Position numbers and translations under genes: made by a program
Notes under the pieces: model-generated
Told to the model about the DNA's origin: nothing
What the model saw: the letters and a program-made list of their open reading frames with translations, nothing else
Database searches by the model: none
Part shown: positions 17,837-24,983 of the stretch, one piece after another
Position numbering within the stretch: position 1 is the stretch's first letter
Layout: each line of letters begins with the position of its first letter
NCBI RefSeq assembly: GCF_008274695.1
Contig: NZ_VTOU01000001.1
Location: 186,001-250,000 of the forward strand
Reading direction: 5' to 3'
DNA from: Sphingomonas montanisoli
GTDB lineage: Bacteria > Pseudomonadota > Alphaproteobacteria > Sphingomonadales > Sphingomonadaceae
Length of the DNA stretch: 64,000 nucleotides

Positions 17837-17881
17837 TCCGTTAACTTACCTTCTCGCCGAGTCCGTTAACTTACCTTCTCG
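17837..17881. repeat. Two-copy tandem repeat, 25-base period
   Basis: TCCGTTAACTTACCTTCTCG occurs at 17837-17856 and 17862-17881, directly ahead of intergenic repeat copy B. No coding function seen. Confidence 0.7.
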
Positions 17882-17987
17882 TCATTGCGAGCGCAGCGAA
17901 GCAATCCAGGCCCGCAGAAGAGAGGTTCGCGACCATCTCTAGTTCGTGCCTGGATTGCTTCGTCGCCTTCGGCTTCTCGCAATGACG
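17878..17987. repeat. Intergenic palindromic repeat, copy B
   Basis: Starts CTCGTCATTGCGAGCGCAGC and ends CTCGCAATGACG, with internal GAAGCAATCCAGG and CCTGGATTGCTTC pairing. Lies between the convergent tsaC and msrA genes. Confidence 0.75.
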
Positions 17988-18023
17988 ATCACAAGTCGCA
18001 AATTCACTATATCGAAAGCCACA

Positions 18024-18064
18024 AAGGCCGCGAAAGCCGCAACCATTGTGGCTTTCGCGGCCTT
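18024..18064. terminator. Strong stem-loop between convergent genes
   Basis: AAGGCCGCGAAAGCC and its perfect reverse complement, 15-base arms with an 11-base loop. It lies between the ends of tsaC (+) and msrA (-). It lacks a T run on either side, so a bidirectional terminator role is only a suggestion. Confidence 0.4.
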
Positions 18065-18094
18065 CGCCACGGCTAATACGCTGATATAGATCGA

Positions 18095-18640
18095 TCAGGC
18101 GGTCGCGGCGTTCTTCAGCCGGTTCGCATAACTCTTACGGAATTTCATTAGCTTGGGCGCGACCACGGCGACGCAATAACCGTTGTTCGATCCTTCGCGG
18201 GCGAAATATTCCTGGTGATAGTCCTCGGCGATATACCACGGCGCATCAGGTTCGATTGTCGTCACGATCGGACGATCCCAATCGGGCCGCGCTCGCTCGA
18301 TCGCGGCCTTGGCTTCGGCTTCCTGCTCGGGCGAATGCGGGAAGATCGCACTGCGATATTGTGTGCCGACGTCATTGCCCTGGCGGTTGAGCTGGCTGGG
18401 ATCATGGACGTGGAAGAAGATGTCGAGCAGTTCGCCATAGCTGATCACCTCCGGATCGAATGTGACCCGGATCGCCTCAGCATGGCCCGTCGTGCCGCTG
18501 CAAACCGCTTTGTAGGTCGGATCGGGCACGTGCCCGCCGATATATCCGCTTTCGACCGATTTGACGCCGATCACGTCGTCATACACGGCCTCGACGCACC
18601 AGAAGCACCCGCCTGCGAGCGTCGCGATCTCTTCCGCCAT
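18095..18640 (-). CDS. msrA: Peptide-methionine (S)-S-oxide reductase
   Basis: A 181-residue MsrA. The catalytic motif is [12 protein letters not shown] at residues 9-20; [24 protein letters not shown] and [19 protein letters not shown] (two separate family blocks) follow. It repairs methionine sulfoxide in oxidised proteins in the cytoplasm using thioredoxin. ATG 18640 has AAGGAG eight bases upstream; a GTG directly before it is possible. MsrB is not nearby. Confidence 0.93.
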   Translation of the reverse strand: MAEEIATLAGGCFWCVEAVYDDVIGVKSVESGYIGGHVPDPTYKAVCSGTTGHAEAIRVTFDPEVISYGELLDIFFHVHDPSQLNRQGNDVGTQYRSAIFPHSPEQEAEAKAAIERARPDWDRPIVTTIEPDAPWYIAEDYHQEYFAREGSNNGYCVAVVAPKLMKFRKSYANRLKNAATA

Positions 18641-18702
18641 CACCTGATCTCCTTTGGTGCAGAAGATAAGGGGTGGTCGGAAAGATACAATCGCCCCACA
18701 CG

Positions 18703-18788
18703 CTCGTCATTGCGAGGAGCCGCTTGCGGCGACGCGGCAATCCACTCCGAACTGCGGAATGGATTGCTTCGCTACGCTCGCAATGACG
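18703..18788. repeat. Intergenic palindromic repeat, copy C
   Basis: Starts CTCGTCATTGCGAGGAGCCG and ends GCTCGCAATGACG, with internal GGCAATCCACTCCG and a matching GGATTGCTTCG. Between the msrA start and the DUF2171 gene end. Confidence 0.75.
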
Positions 18789-18805
18789 GATCTTGCGGGA
18801 AGGCG

Positions 18806-19048
18806 TCAGGCTTCTTCTTCGAACGTCACCGCCACGTCGCCATTGGCGGACAGGCGCACCTTGTTGCCCTCGACACCCGCGACGAGGCCGCCCGAAATAT
18901 AATGATGATGGCCCTTGTGGCTGCCTTCGCCGCTGTCCTTCTTGGTCAGCTTGATGCGATCACCGTCGACATGGTCGACCGTGCCGACATGGACGCCATC
19001 GGCCCCGATGACTTCGAAATGCTCTTTGATGCTCGAAAGATCGGCCAT
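18806..19048 (-). CDS. DUF2171 domain protein
   Basis: An 80-residue protein of the PRC-barrel-like DUF2171 type: SSIKEHFEVIGADGVHVGTVD, then VDGDRIKLTKKDSG and HHHYISGGLVAGVEGNKV. These small beta-barrel proteins are common in sphingomonads and rhizobia, often several per genome; the function is not known. AAGGAG lies upstream of the ATG. Confidence 0.8.
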   Translation of the reverse strand: MADLSSIKEHFEVIGADGVHVGTVDHVDGDRIKLTKKDSGEGSHKGHHHYISGGLVAGVEGNKVRLSANGDVAVTFEEEA

Positions 19049-19098
19049 GCGTCGTCTCCTTTGGAATGGGAGACGGGGAAACGCGCGAGACGGAGAAA

Positions 19099-19480
19099 AG
19101 CGCCAGAGGATCTGTAAGCCGGGTTTTGTCCACCGCCCGAGGGCGGATGGGCGATCATTCCTCTAGGACCGCGCTCGCACACGGCCTCCAGCAATCAACC
19201 CGGACGACCGGGCGGAGTAGCCCATATGCCGTCCCTATTCGATCTTGCTCCCGGTGGGGTTTACCATGCCGTTCCCGTTACCGGGCCCGCGGTGCGCTCT
19301 TGCCGCACCCTTTCGACCTTACCCGGACCCGTGAGGGCCGCCGGGCGGTCTGCTTTCTGTGGCACTGTCCCTGGGGTCGCCCCCGCCGGGCGTTACCCGG
19401 CACCGTCACTCCTTGGAGCCCGGACTTTCCTCCCCGGAAGCCATAAAGCCGCCGCGGCGATCGCCCGATCCTCTGGCGCC
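19099..19480 (-). ncRNA. rnpB: RNase P RNA, class A
   Basis: The minus strand carries the conserved blocks of bacterial RNase P RNA: GAGGAAAGTCCGGGCTCC near the 5' end, ACAGAAAGCAGACCGCC in the middle, and AAACCCGGCTTACAGATCC at the 3' end. The P1 stem is formed by GCGCCAGAGGATC at the 5' end and GATCCTCTGGCGC at the 3' end, giving a length of about 380 bases. It is the catalytic RNA that matures tRNA 5' ends. A GC-rich hairpin (19478-19500) sits at its 5' edge, between rnpB and the end of glpX. Ends are approximate to a few bases. Confidence 0.95.
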
Positions 19481-19522
19481 GGGCGGCTGTAGCGCCCGGC
19501 CCCGAGAGGTCAAGCTCTTAGG

Positions 19523-20485
19523 TCAAGCCTTGCGGTGTTCACCACGAACGCGGCGCACGGTGCCCGACGACGCGCGCATCACCACGCTCTCGGTCGTGAT
19601 GCAGCCCTTGCGGATCTTGACGCCGTCGAGGAACGAACCGTCGGTGACGCCGGTCGCCGCGAAGATCGCATCGCCCTTCACCAGATCGTCGAGATCATAG
19701 ATGCGGTCGAAGTCGGTGACACCCCACTTCTTGCCGCGCGCCTTCTCTTCATCGTTGCGGAAGATCAGCCGACCCTGGAACTGACCGCCGACGCACTTGA
19801 GCGCCGCCGCCGCCAGAACGCCTTCCGGCGCGCCGCCCGATCCCATGTAGATGTCGATCGTCGTATCAGGATTGGTGCACGCGATCACGCCCGCAACGTC
19901 GCCGTCGGGAATGAGCACGACGCCGCAGCCAAGCGACCGCAGTTCGGCGATCAGCTTTTCATGGCGCGGGCGGTCGAGAACGCAGGCGATGATCTCGTCG
20001 GGCTGCACGCCCTTGGCAGCGGCCAATGCCTTGACGTTCTCCGACGGGGTCTTGGCGAGGCTGACGATGCCCTTTTCGTAGCCCGGCCCGATCGCGATCT
20101 TGTCCATATAGGTGTCGGGCGCGTTGAGCAGGCCACCTTCCTCCGCGATCGCCAGCACCGCGAGCGCGTTCGGATAGGCCTTGGCAGTCAGCGTGGTGCC
20201 TTCGAGCGGATCGAGCGCGATGTCGATCTTCGGGCCTTTGCCGGTGCCGACCTTCTCGCCGATGTACAGCATCGGGGCTTCGTCACGTTCGCCCTCGCCG
20301 ATCACGACGGTGCCGTCGAAGTCGAGTTCGTTGAACGCGGCGCGCATCGCTTCGACCGCGACATGGTCGGCGGCCTTCTCGTCGCCGCGACCGACCAGCT
20401 TGGAGGCGGCTATAGCGGCGGCCTCGGTCACGCGCACCATTTCGAGAACAAGAACTCGATCGAGCGCGTTACCTGCCTTACTCAT
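19523..20485 (-). CDS. glpX: Class II fructose-1,6-bisphosphatase
   Basis: A 320-residue GlpX-type enzyme: FDGTVVIGEGERDEAP, IDIALDPLEGTTLTA (the Mg/Li-sensitive phosphatase motif), IGPGYEKG and YMGSGGAPEGVLAA are all family blocks. It hydrolyses fructose-1,6-bisphosphate in gluconeogenesis. It lies 80 bases downstream of hom in the same direction, a gene order common in alphaproteobacteria. Confidence 0.93.
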   Translation of the reverse strand: MSKAGNALDRVLVLEMVRVTEAAAIAASKLVGRGDEKAADHVAVEAMRAAFNELDFDGTVVIGEGERDEAPMLYIGEKVGTGKGPKIDIALDPLEGTTLTAKAYPNALAVLAIAEEGGLLNAPDTYMDKIAIGPGYEKGIVSLAKTPSENVKALAAAKGVQPDEIIACVLDRPRHEKLIAELRSLGCGVVLIPDGDVAGVIACTNPDTTIDIYMGSGGAPEGVLAAAALKCVGGQFQGRLIFRNDEEKARGKKWGVTDFDRIYDLDDLVKGDAIFAATGVTDGSFLDGVKIRKGCITTESVVMRASSGTVRRVRGEHRKA

Positions 20486-20565
20486 AGCGAAAAGCCCCTT
20501 TAAACTGGCGTGGAAGTCCGAGCGATTAGGACACGCCCGTTACAATGTCGAGAAGCGCGCCGCGC

Positions 20566-21858
20566 TTATTCTTCCAATATGTGCATCAGCATCGGCGAAG
20601 CGACGAGGCTTTGCGATCCTTCGAGCCGCTCGAGCGCCTGCGTGACCGATTTTTCGGGCGCGACGTGGGTCACGATCGCGATCAGCACGTTGCCGTCCGC
20701 CGCCGCCCCACGCTGGATCAGGCTTTCGATCGATACGCCGGCGTCGCGCATCGCGGCAGCGATTTCGGCGAGCACGCCGGGACGATCGGCGACGGTGAAG
20801 CGCAGATAGACGCGGCCGCGTCGATCGTCGGCCGAAGCCGGCTCGGCGCGGCTGAGTGCTGCAACCGGCATTGCGAAGGCCGGGCCGGTCTCGCCACGCG
20901 CGATGTCGATCAGATCGGCGACCACGGCGGAGGCAGTCGGCCCCTCACCCGCGCCGCGGCCCTGGAAAAACAGCCGGCCGACGAAATTGCCGTGCGCGAC
21001 GACGGCGTTGAGCGAGCCCGAGACATGCGCGAGCGGATGGCTCAGCGGCACCAGGCAGGGGTGGACGCGCTGGAACAGTCCCTTGGTGTTCGCTTCACCC
21101 TGCCCGACCAGGCGGATGCGGAAACCGAGAGCGGCGGCTTCCTTGATGTCGGCGGCGATGACGTGGCGGATGCCGGTAATCGCGACATTCTTGAAATCGA
21201 CTGCGGTGCCGAAGGCGAGGCTGGCGAGGATCGCCAGCTTGTGCGCCGCATCGACACCGTCGATGTCGAAGCTCGGATCGGCCTCGGCATAGCCGAGCCG
21301 CTGTGCTTCGGCGAGGACGTCGGCGAAGTCGCTGCCCTTCTCCTCCATCTCGGTCAGGATATAGTTGCAGGTACCATTGAGGATACCGAAGACCTGCGCG
21401 ATCTCGTTGGCGGCCGCGCCTTCGCGCAGCCCCTTGATCACCGGGATGCCGCCGGCAACCGCTGCTTCATATTTCAGCGCGACGCCGCGCTGTTCGGCCA
21501 GGCCGGCAAGCTCGAGGCCGTGATGCGCGATCATCGCCTTGTTCGCGGTGACGAAGGGCTTGCCCGCCGCCAGCGTCTCACGCGCCAGCGTCAGCGCAGG
21601 GCCATCCGACCCGCCGATCAACTCGACCACCACATCGACGTCGTGAGCGGCTGCAAGCGTGGCGGCATCGTCGACCCAGGCGAAGCGGTTGAGATCGAGC
21701 CCGCGATCGCGTGTCCGATCGCGCGCCGTCACCGCGACCACCTCAATCGCGCGCCCCGCGCGACGCTCGATAAGCTCGCGATTTTCGTCGAGCAGCTTGA
21801 CGACGCCCCCACCGACGGTGCCGAGCCCGGCGAGCGCGACCTTGAGCGGTTGGGACAT
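20566..21858 (-). CDS. hom: Homoserine dehydrogenase
   Basis: A 430-residue protein starting MSQPLKVALAGLGTVGGGV (NAD-binding glycine-rich motif). The catalytic domain has YEAAVAGGIPVIKGLREG and ILNGTCNYILTEM, the standard homoserine dehydrogenase block; the C-terminal 80 residues form an ACT domain (RFTVADRPGVLAEIAAAM) for feedback by threonine. It reduces aspartate semialdehyde to homoserine. The chosen ATG follows an AAAGG about nine bases upstream; an upstream frame of 16 codons is not needed for the fold. Confidence 0.94.
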   Translation of the reverse strand: MSQPLKVALAGLGTVGGGVVKLLDENRELIERRAGRAIEVVAVTARDRTRDRGLDLNRFAWVDDAATLAAAHDVDVVVELIGGSDGPALTLARETLAAGKPFVTANKAMIAHHGLELAGLAEQRGVALKYEAAVAGGIPVIKGLREGAAANEIAQVFGILNGTCNYILTEMEEKGSDFADVLAEAQRLGYAEADPSFDIDGVDAAHKLAILASLAFGTAVDFKNVAITGIRHVIAADIKEAAALGFRIRLVGQGEANTKGLFQRVHPCLVPLSHPLAHVSGSLNAVVAHGNFVGRLFFQGRGAGEGPTASAVVADLIDIARGETGPAFAMPVAALSRAEPASADDRRGRVYLRFTVADRPGVLAEIAAAMRDAGVSIESLIQRGAAADGNVLIAIVTHVAPEKSVTQALERLEGSQSLVASPMLMHILEE

Positions 21859-21985
21859 ATGGAGGAGCCTTTCTGCTTCGAATCTTCGGCGGCTTGTTAG
21901 AGGCACATGCGAAGAAAGGCCACGCCCCTTCCCTCCACAACCAATTCACGCCATCAGCCGTATCTGACGGGGTGAGCCGAATAGC

Positions 21986-22864
21986 ATGCGGGGAATGATG
22001 CGCTTAACATTGATCGGGCTGGCGGTGCTGGTCGTCGGCACCCTGATTGCGGGTGCCTGTTCGCCGCTCAAGACCTTCGACGCCATCCTGCCCAAGGATG
22101 GCGGCAGCCGCGAAGTCGCGACCAATGTGCCCTACGGCGTAGGCCCACGCCGCACGCTCGACATATATGCGCCGCGCGACATGCCCGCTGGCAAGCCGAA
22201 GCCGGTGATCTTCTTCATCTACGGCGGATCGTGGGCAAATGGCACCAAGGATGGTTACGCCTTTGCCGGCCGCGCGCTGGCGGCATCGGGCTTCGTCGTG
22301 GTCATCGCCGATTACCGGCTGGTACCCGAAGTCTATTTCCCCGGTTTCCTGCAGGATTGCGCCGCCGCCTTCCATTGGACGGTCGCGAATATCGGCCGTT
22401 ATGGCGGCGATTCGGGCCGGATCGTCCTGGCCGGCCATTCGGCGGGTGCCTACAATGCCGCGATGCTCGCGCTGGACCCGCAGTGGCTGGGCGATGATCG
22501 CGCGGCGGTGAAAGGCTTTGCGGGGCTTGCCGGTCCCTATGATTTCTTGCCGCTCGATGGCCCGATCCCGGTCAAGACGTTCGGGCAATGGCCCCGCCTG
22601 GATGAAACGCAGCCGATCCATTTCGCCGCCGCTTCCGCTCCGCCGATGCTGCTGCTGCACGGGTCGAAGGACGATACCGTGTGGCCCAAGAACTCGATCA
22701 ATCTCGACCGGCGGCTGCGCGAACTGGGCGCTCGTTCCGAACTGAAGGTCTATGAAGGTACGGGCCACGTAGGCATCGTCACCGCGCTGGCCAAGCCGTT
22801 TCGCGGCAACGCGCCAAGCCTGGCCGACGTCACCGCGTTCGCGCATCGCGTAGCGGGGAACTGA
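21986..22864 (+). CDS. Alpha/beta hydrolase (esterase), membrane-anchored
   Basis: A 292-residue protein with a hydrophobic N-terminus and a lipobox-like IAGACS (Cys near residue 25), so it is probably a periplasmic lipoprotein. The oxyanion loop is FFIYGGSW, the nucleophile elbow GHSAGAY, the acid is in LLHGSKDDTVWP, and the His in GTGHVGI. This is the carboxylesterase/BD-FAE-like family. It probably hydrolyses a small ester. Divergent from hom, convergent with the RidA gene. Confidence 0.85.
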   Translation: MRGMMRLTLIGLAVLVVGTLIAGACSPLKTFDAILPKDGGSREVATNVPYGVGPRRTLDIYAPRDMPAGKPKPVIFFIYGGSWANGTKDGYAFAGRALAASGFVVVIADYRLVPEVYFPGFLQDCAAAFHWTVANIGRYGGDSGRIVLAGHSAGAYNAAMLALDPQWLGDDRAAVKGFAGLAGPYDFLPLDGPIPVKTFGQWPRLDETQPIHFAAASAPPMLLLHGSKDDTVWPKNSINLDRRLRELGARSELKVYEGTGHVGIVTALAKPFRGNAPSLADVTAFAHRVAGN

Positions 22865-23248
22865 TCAACGGCGGCGCAGCACGGTCACCTCGATCTCGAT
22901 CTTCATCTCGGGCTTGATCAATCCCGTGACAAGGCATGTCGCCGCTGGCCGGATTTCGCCGAACGCCTTCCCCAGCACCGGTACCACTGCATCCCAATAA
23001 GCCGCGTCGGTGATGTAATAGGTCGCGCGCACGACATCCTCCAGCGCAAAGCCGCCTTCGGTCAGCGCAGCCGCGATGACGGCGATAGCGTTGCGCGCCT
23101 GATCGGCGACATCGGCCGGCATGATGCGGGTTTCGGGATCATAGCCGGTCGTCCCAGCGACGAACGCCCAGTCGCCGTCGACCAGTGCCCGGCTGTAGCC
23201 AGCCTGTTTCTCAAAAGGAGATCCGGACGAAATCAGGCGACGGCTCAT
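22865..23248 (-). CDS. RidA/YjgF-family protein
   Basis: A 127-residue RidA-like protein: ISSGSPFEKQAGYSRALVDG, FVAGTTGYDPETR, and VVRATYYITD, with the late ATCLVTGLIKPEMKIEIEV block. It lacks the exact RNIKAIL core of canonical RidA, so it belongs to one of the Rid subfamilies; enamine/imine deaminase activity is possible but unproven. The ATG at 23248 gives the normal family length, while an upstream frame adds 22 non-homologous residues. Confidence 0.82.
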   Translation of the reverse strand: MSRRLISSGSPFEKQAGYSRALVDGDWAFVAGTTGYDPETRIMPADVADQARNAIAVIAAALTEGGFALEDVVRATYYITDAAYWDAVVPVLGKAFGEIRPAATCLVTGLIKPEMKIEIEVTVLRRR

Positions 23249-23381
23249 CAGTTGTTCCCAGAAAGAGACGAATCGATTGCAGATTCGCCTTAACCTACGA
23301 CGTGACGGGCACAATCCCGATTGAGTAGCGCGCGATGCGCATTATGACGGGCGAAGCATCTTGGGGGCTGCATAGACACAC

Positions 23382-24569
23382 GTGTCGACCGATTTCTTCA
23401 TCCTGACGATCCTGTTGATGGTCAACGTGCTGGTGGCGACCGCATTGCTGCTCGCTGCGCGCAGCCTGGGGCAGCCGCTTGTCGCGCGCCTGCTTGCGGC
23501 GGCGTTCTGCTGCAATGTCGTCATGTATATTGTCGACGTCCTCTACCTCGCGCTCTTTCGCGACAGCGTGGCGCTGCTGTGCCTGCTCAATGCGCTTGGT
23601 ACGCTCGGTACGATGTTTGCGGCGGCCGGAATGCGGGTACGGGTCGGTTTGCCGCCAAAGATCTGGATCTACGCGGCGGTGCAGGTGCTGACACTCGCGC
23701 TGACGCTCTATTTCTCGCTGGTCGACCCAAACAAAGGCGCACGCGGCGCCATCGTTCCGCTCCTGGCGTCGAGCATGATCGTCTGGGGCACCGCCGCCAT
23801 GTGGCGTCCCGGCCGGAAGCTGTTGCTGGGCGAGCGGCCGATGATCGTCACCAGCCTTCTCATGGTAACCACCGAGACGATCGGCGGCGTCGCACTGTTC
23901 CTGCGGGGACGGGAGCCGGACGCATTCCTCGAAAACGTCTATATGTTCGTCGTGTTCATTGGCTTGCCGGCGATGACCGTCGCGCTCGGCATGTTCGCAC
24001 TGTATCTGCTGGCGAGCGACCTGGCCGATCGGCTCCGTCGCACCGCCGAGACGGACTCGCTGACGGGCGCGCCCAATCGCCGCGCGATCGAGGCAACTGG
24101 CCGGCGCGTGATCGACGAGGCCCGCACCGCCGGCACGCCGCTGTGCGCGGCGCTGTGCGATCTCGATCAGTTCAAATATATCAACGATCGCTTCGGCCAT
24201 GCGCTGGGCGACGAGGTGTTGTGCAACATCTCGCTCTTGTTCGAACGGCATGGTTCAAAGCCACTCCACGGCCGCTACGGCGGTGAGGAATTCCTGCTGT
24301 TTTTCCCGGGCCGCGACCTGACCGACGTGCATGGCGAGGTCGAAAACCTGCGGCGCGACGTGATGGCGCTCGCGATCGCCGGTCTGCCGATCCAGATCAC
24401 CGCGAGCTTCGGCCTAACTCAGCTCGCGCCCCTCGATACGCTCGCGACCCTGATCAAGCGCGCCGATCAGGCGCTTTATGCATCGAAGCAGACGGGCCGC
24501 AACCGGACGACCACTGCCGATATGCCTCCCGCCCGCGCCCGTCAGGAACTCGCCAGCTCGCGCGCGTAA
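23382..24569 (+). CDS. Membrane diguanylate cyclase (GGDEF)
   Basis: A 395-residue protein with six or seven hydrophobic segments in the first ~210 residues, then a GGDEF domain: TDSLTGAPNRRAIE, LCDLDQFKYINDRFGHALGDEVL (metal Asp and substrate loops) and the active-site loop RYGGEEFLLF. The position of the RxxD product-inhibition site reads GSKP, so feedback by c-di-GMP at that site is unlikely. It should make c-di-GMP in response to a membrane or periplasmic cue. GTG start. Its 3' end overlaps the convergent ArsC-like gene by 28 bases. Confidence 0.85.
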   Translation: MSTDFFILTILLMVNVLVATALLLAARSLGQPLVARLLAAAFCCNVVMYIVDVLYLALFRDSVALLCLLNALGTLGTMFAAAGMRVRVGLPPKIWIYAAVQVLTLALTLYFSLVDPNKGARGAIVPLLASSMIVWGTAAMWRPGRKLLLGERPMIVTSLLMVTTETIGGVALFLRGREPDAFLENVYMFVVFIGLPAMTVALGMFALYLLASDLADRLRRTAETDSLTGAPNRRAIEATGRRVIDEARTAGTPLCAALCDLDQFKYINDRFGHALGDEVLCNISLLFERHGSKPLHGRYGGEEFLLFFPGRDLTDVHGEVENLRRDVMALAIAGLPIQITASFGLTQLAPLDTLATLIKRADQALYASKQTGRNRTTTADMPPARARQELASSRA

Positions 24570-24895
24570 ATGTCGGGCTTGAACCCGACGATCAGCTTGC
24601 CGTCGGCATCCAGCACGGGTCGCTTGATCATCGAAGGCTGCGCCACCATCAGCGCGATCGCCTTGTCGCGGTCGATCCCCGCCTTGTCGGCATCGGGCAG
24701 CTTCTTGAAGGTCGTGCCCGCCTTGTTCAGCAGCACGTCCCAGCCCACGACATCGGCCCAGCGACCGAGCGTCGCGGCATCGACGCCCGACGCCTTGTAA
24801 TCGTGAAAGTCATAAGCTTTGCCCTGATCGGCGAGCCAATCGCGCGCCTTCTTGATCGTGTCGCAATTCTTGATGCCGTACATGGTGATGGTCAT
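24542..24895 (-). CDS. ArsC/Spx-family protein
   Basis: A 117-residue thioredoxin-fold protein. It starts MTITMYGIKNCDTIKKARDW, with a single catalytic-type Cys (C-D-T) in the ArsC position, followed by FHDYKASGVD and KRPVLDADGKLIVGF (the R-P-h block). This is the YffB/Spx-like group of arsenate-reductase relatives; most members are not arsenate reductases and may work on glutathione-linked thiols. No arsenic genes are near. Confidence 0.8.
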   Translation of the reverse strand: MTITMYGIKNCDTIKKARDWLADQGKAYDFHDYKASGVDAATLGRWADVVGWDVLLNKAGTTFKKLPDADKAGIDRDKAIALMVAQPSMIKRPVLDADGKLIVGFKPDIYARELASS

Positions 24896-24983
24896 GGGCG
24901 TCCTCTCACAGTCGCCGCCTTCAGACACGAGAAAGGCCGCCGCTGCAATCGCAACGACGGCCCATCTACTCGGCAGGCGAGGC

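Noticed and set aside
21859-21985. SAM-type riboswitch upstream of hom
   Set aside because: The leader lacks the conserved SAM-II or SAM/SAH riboswitch core sequences that I know.
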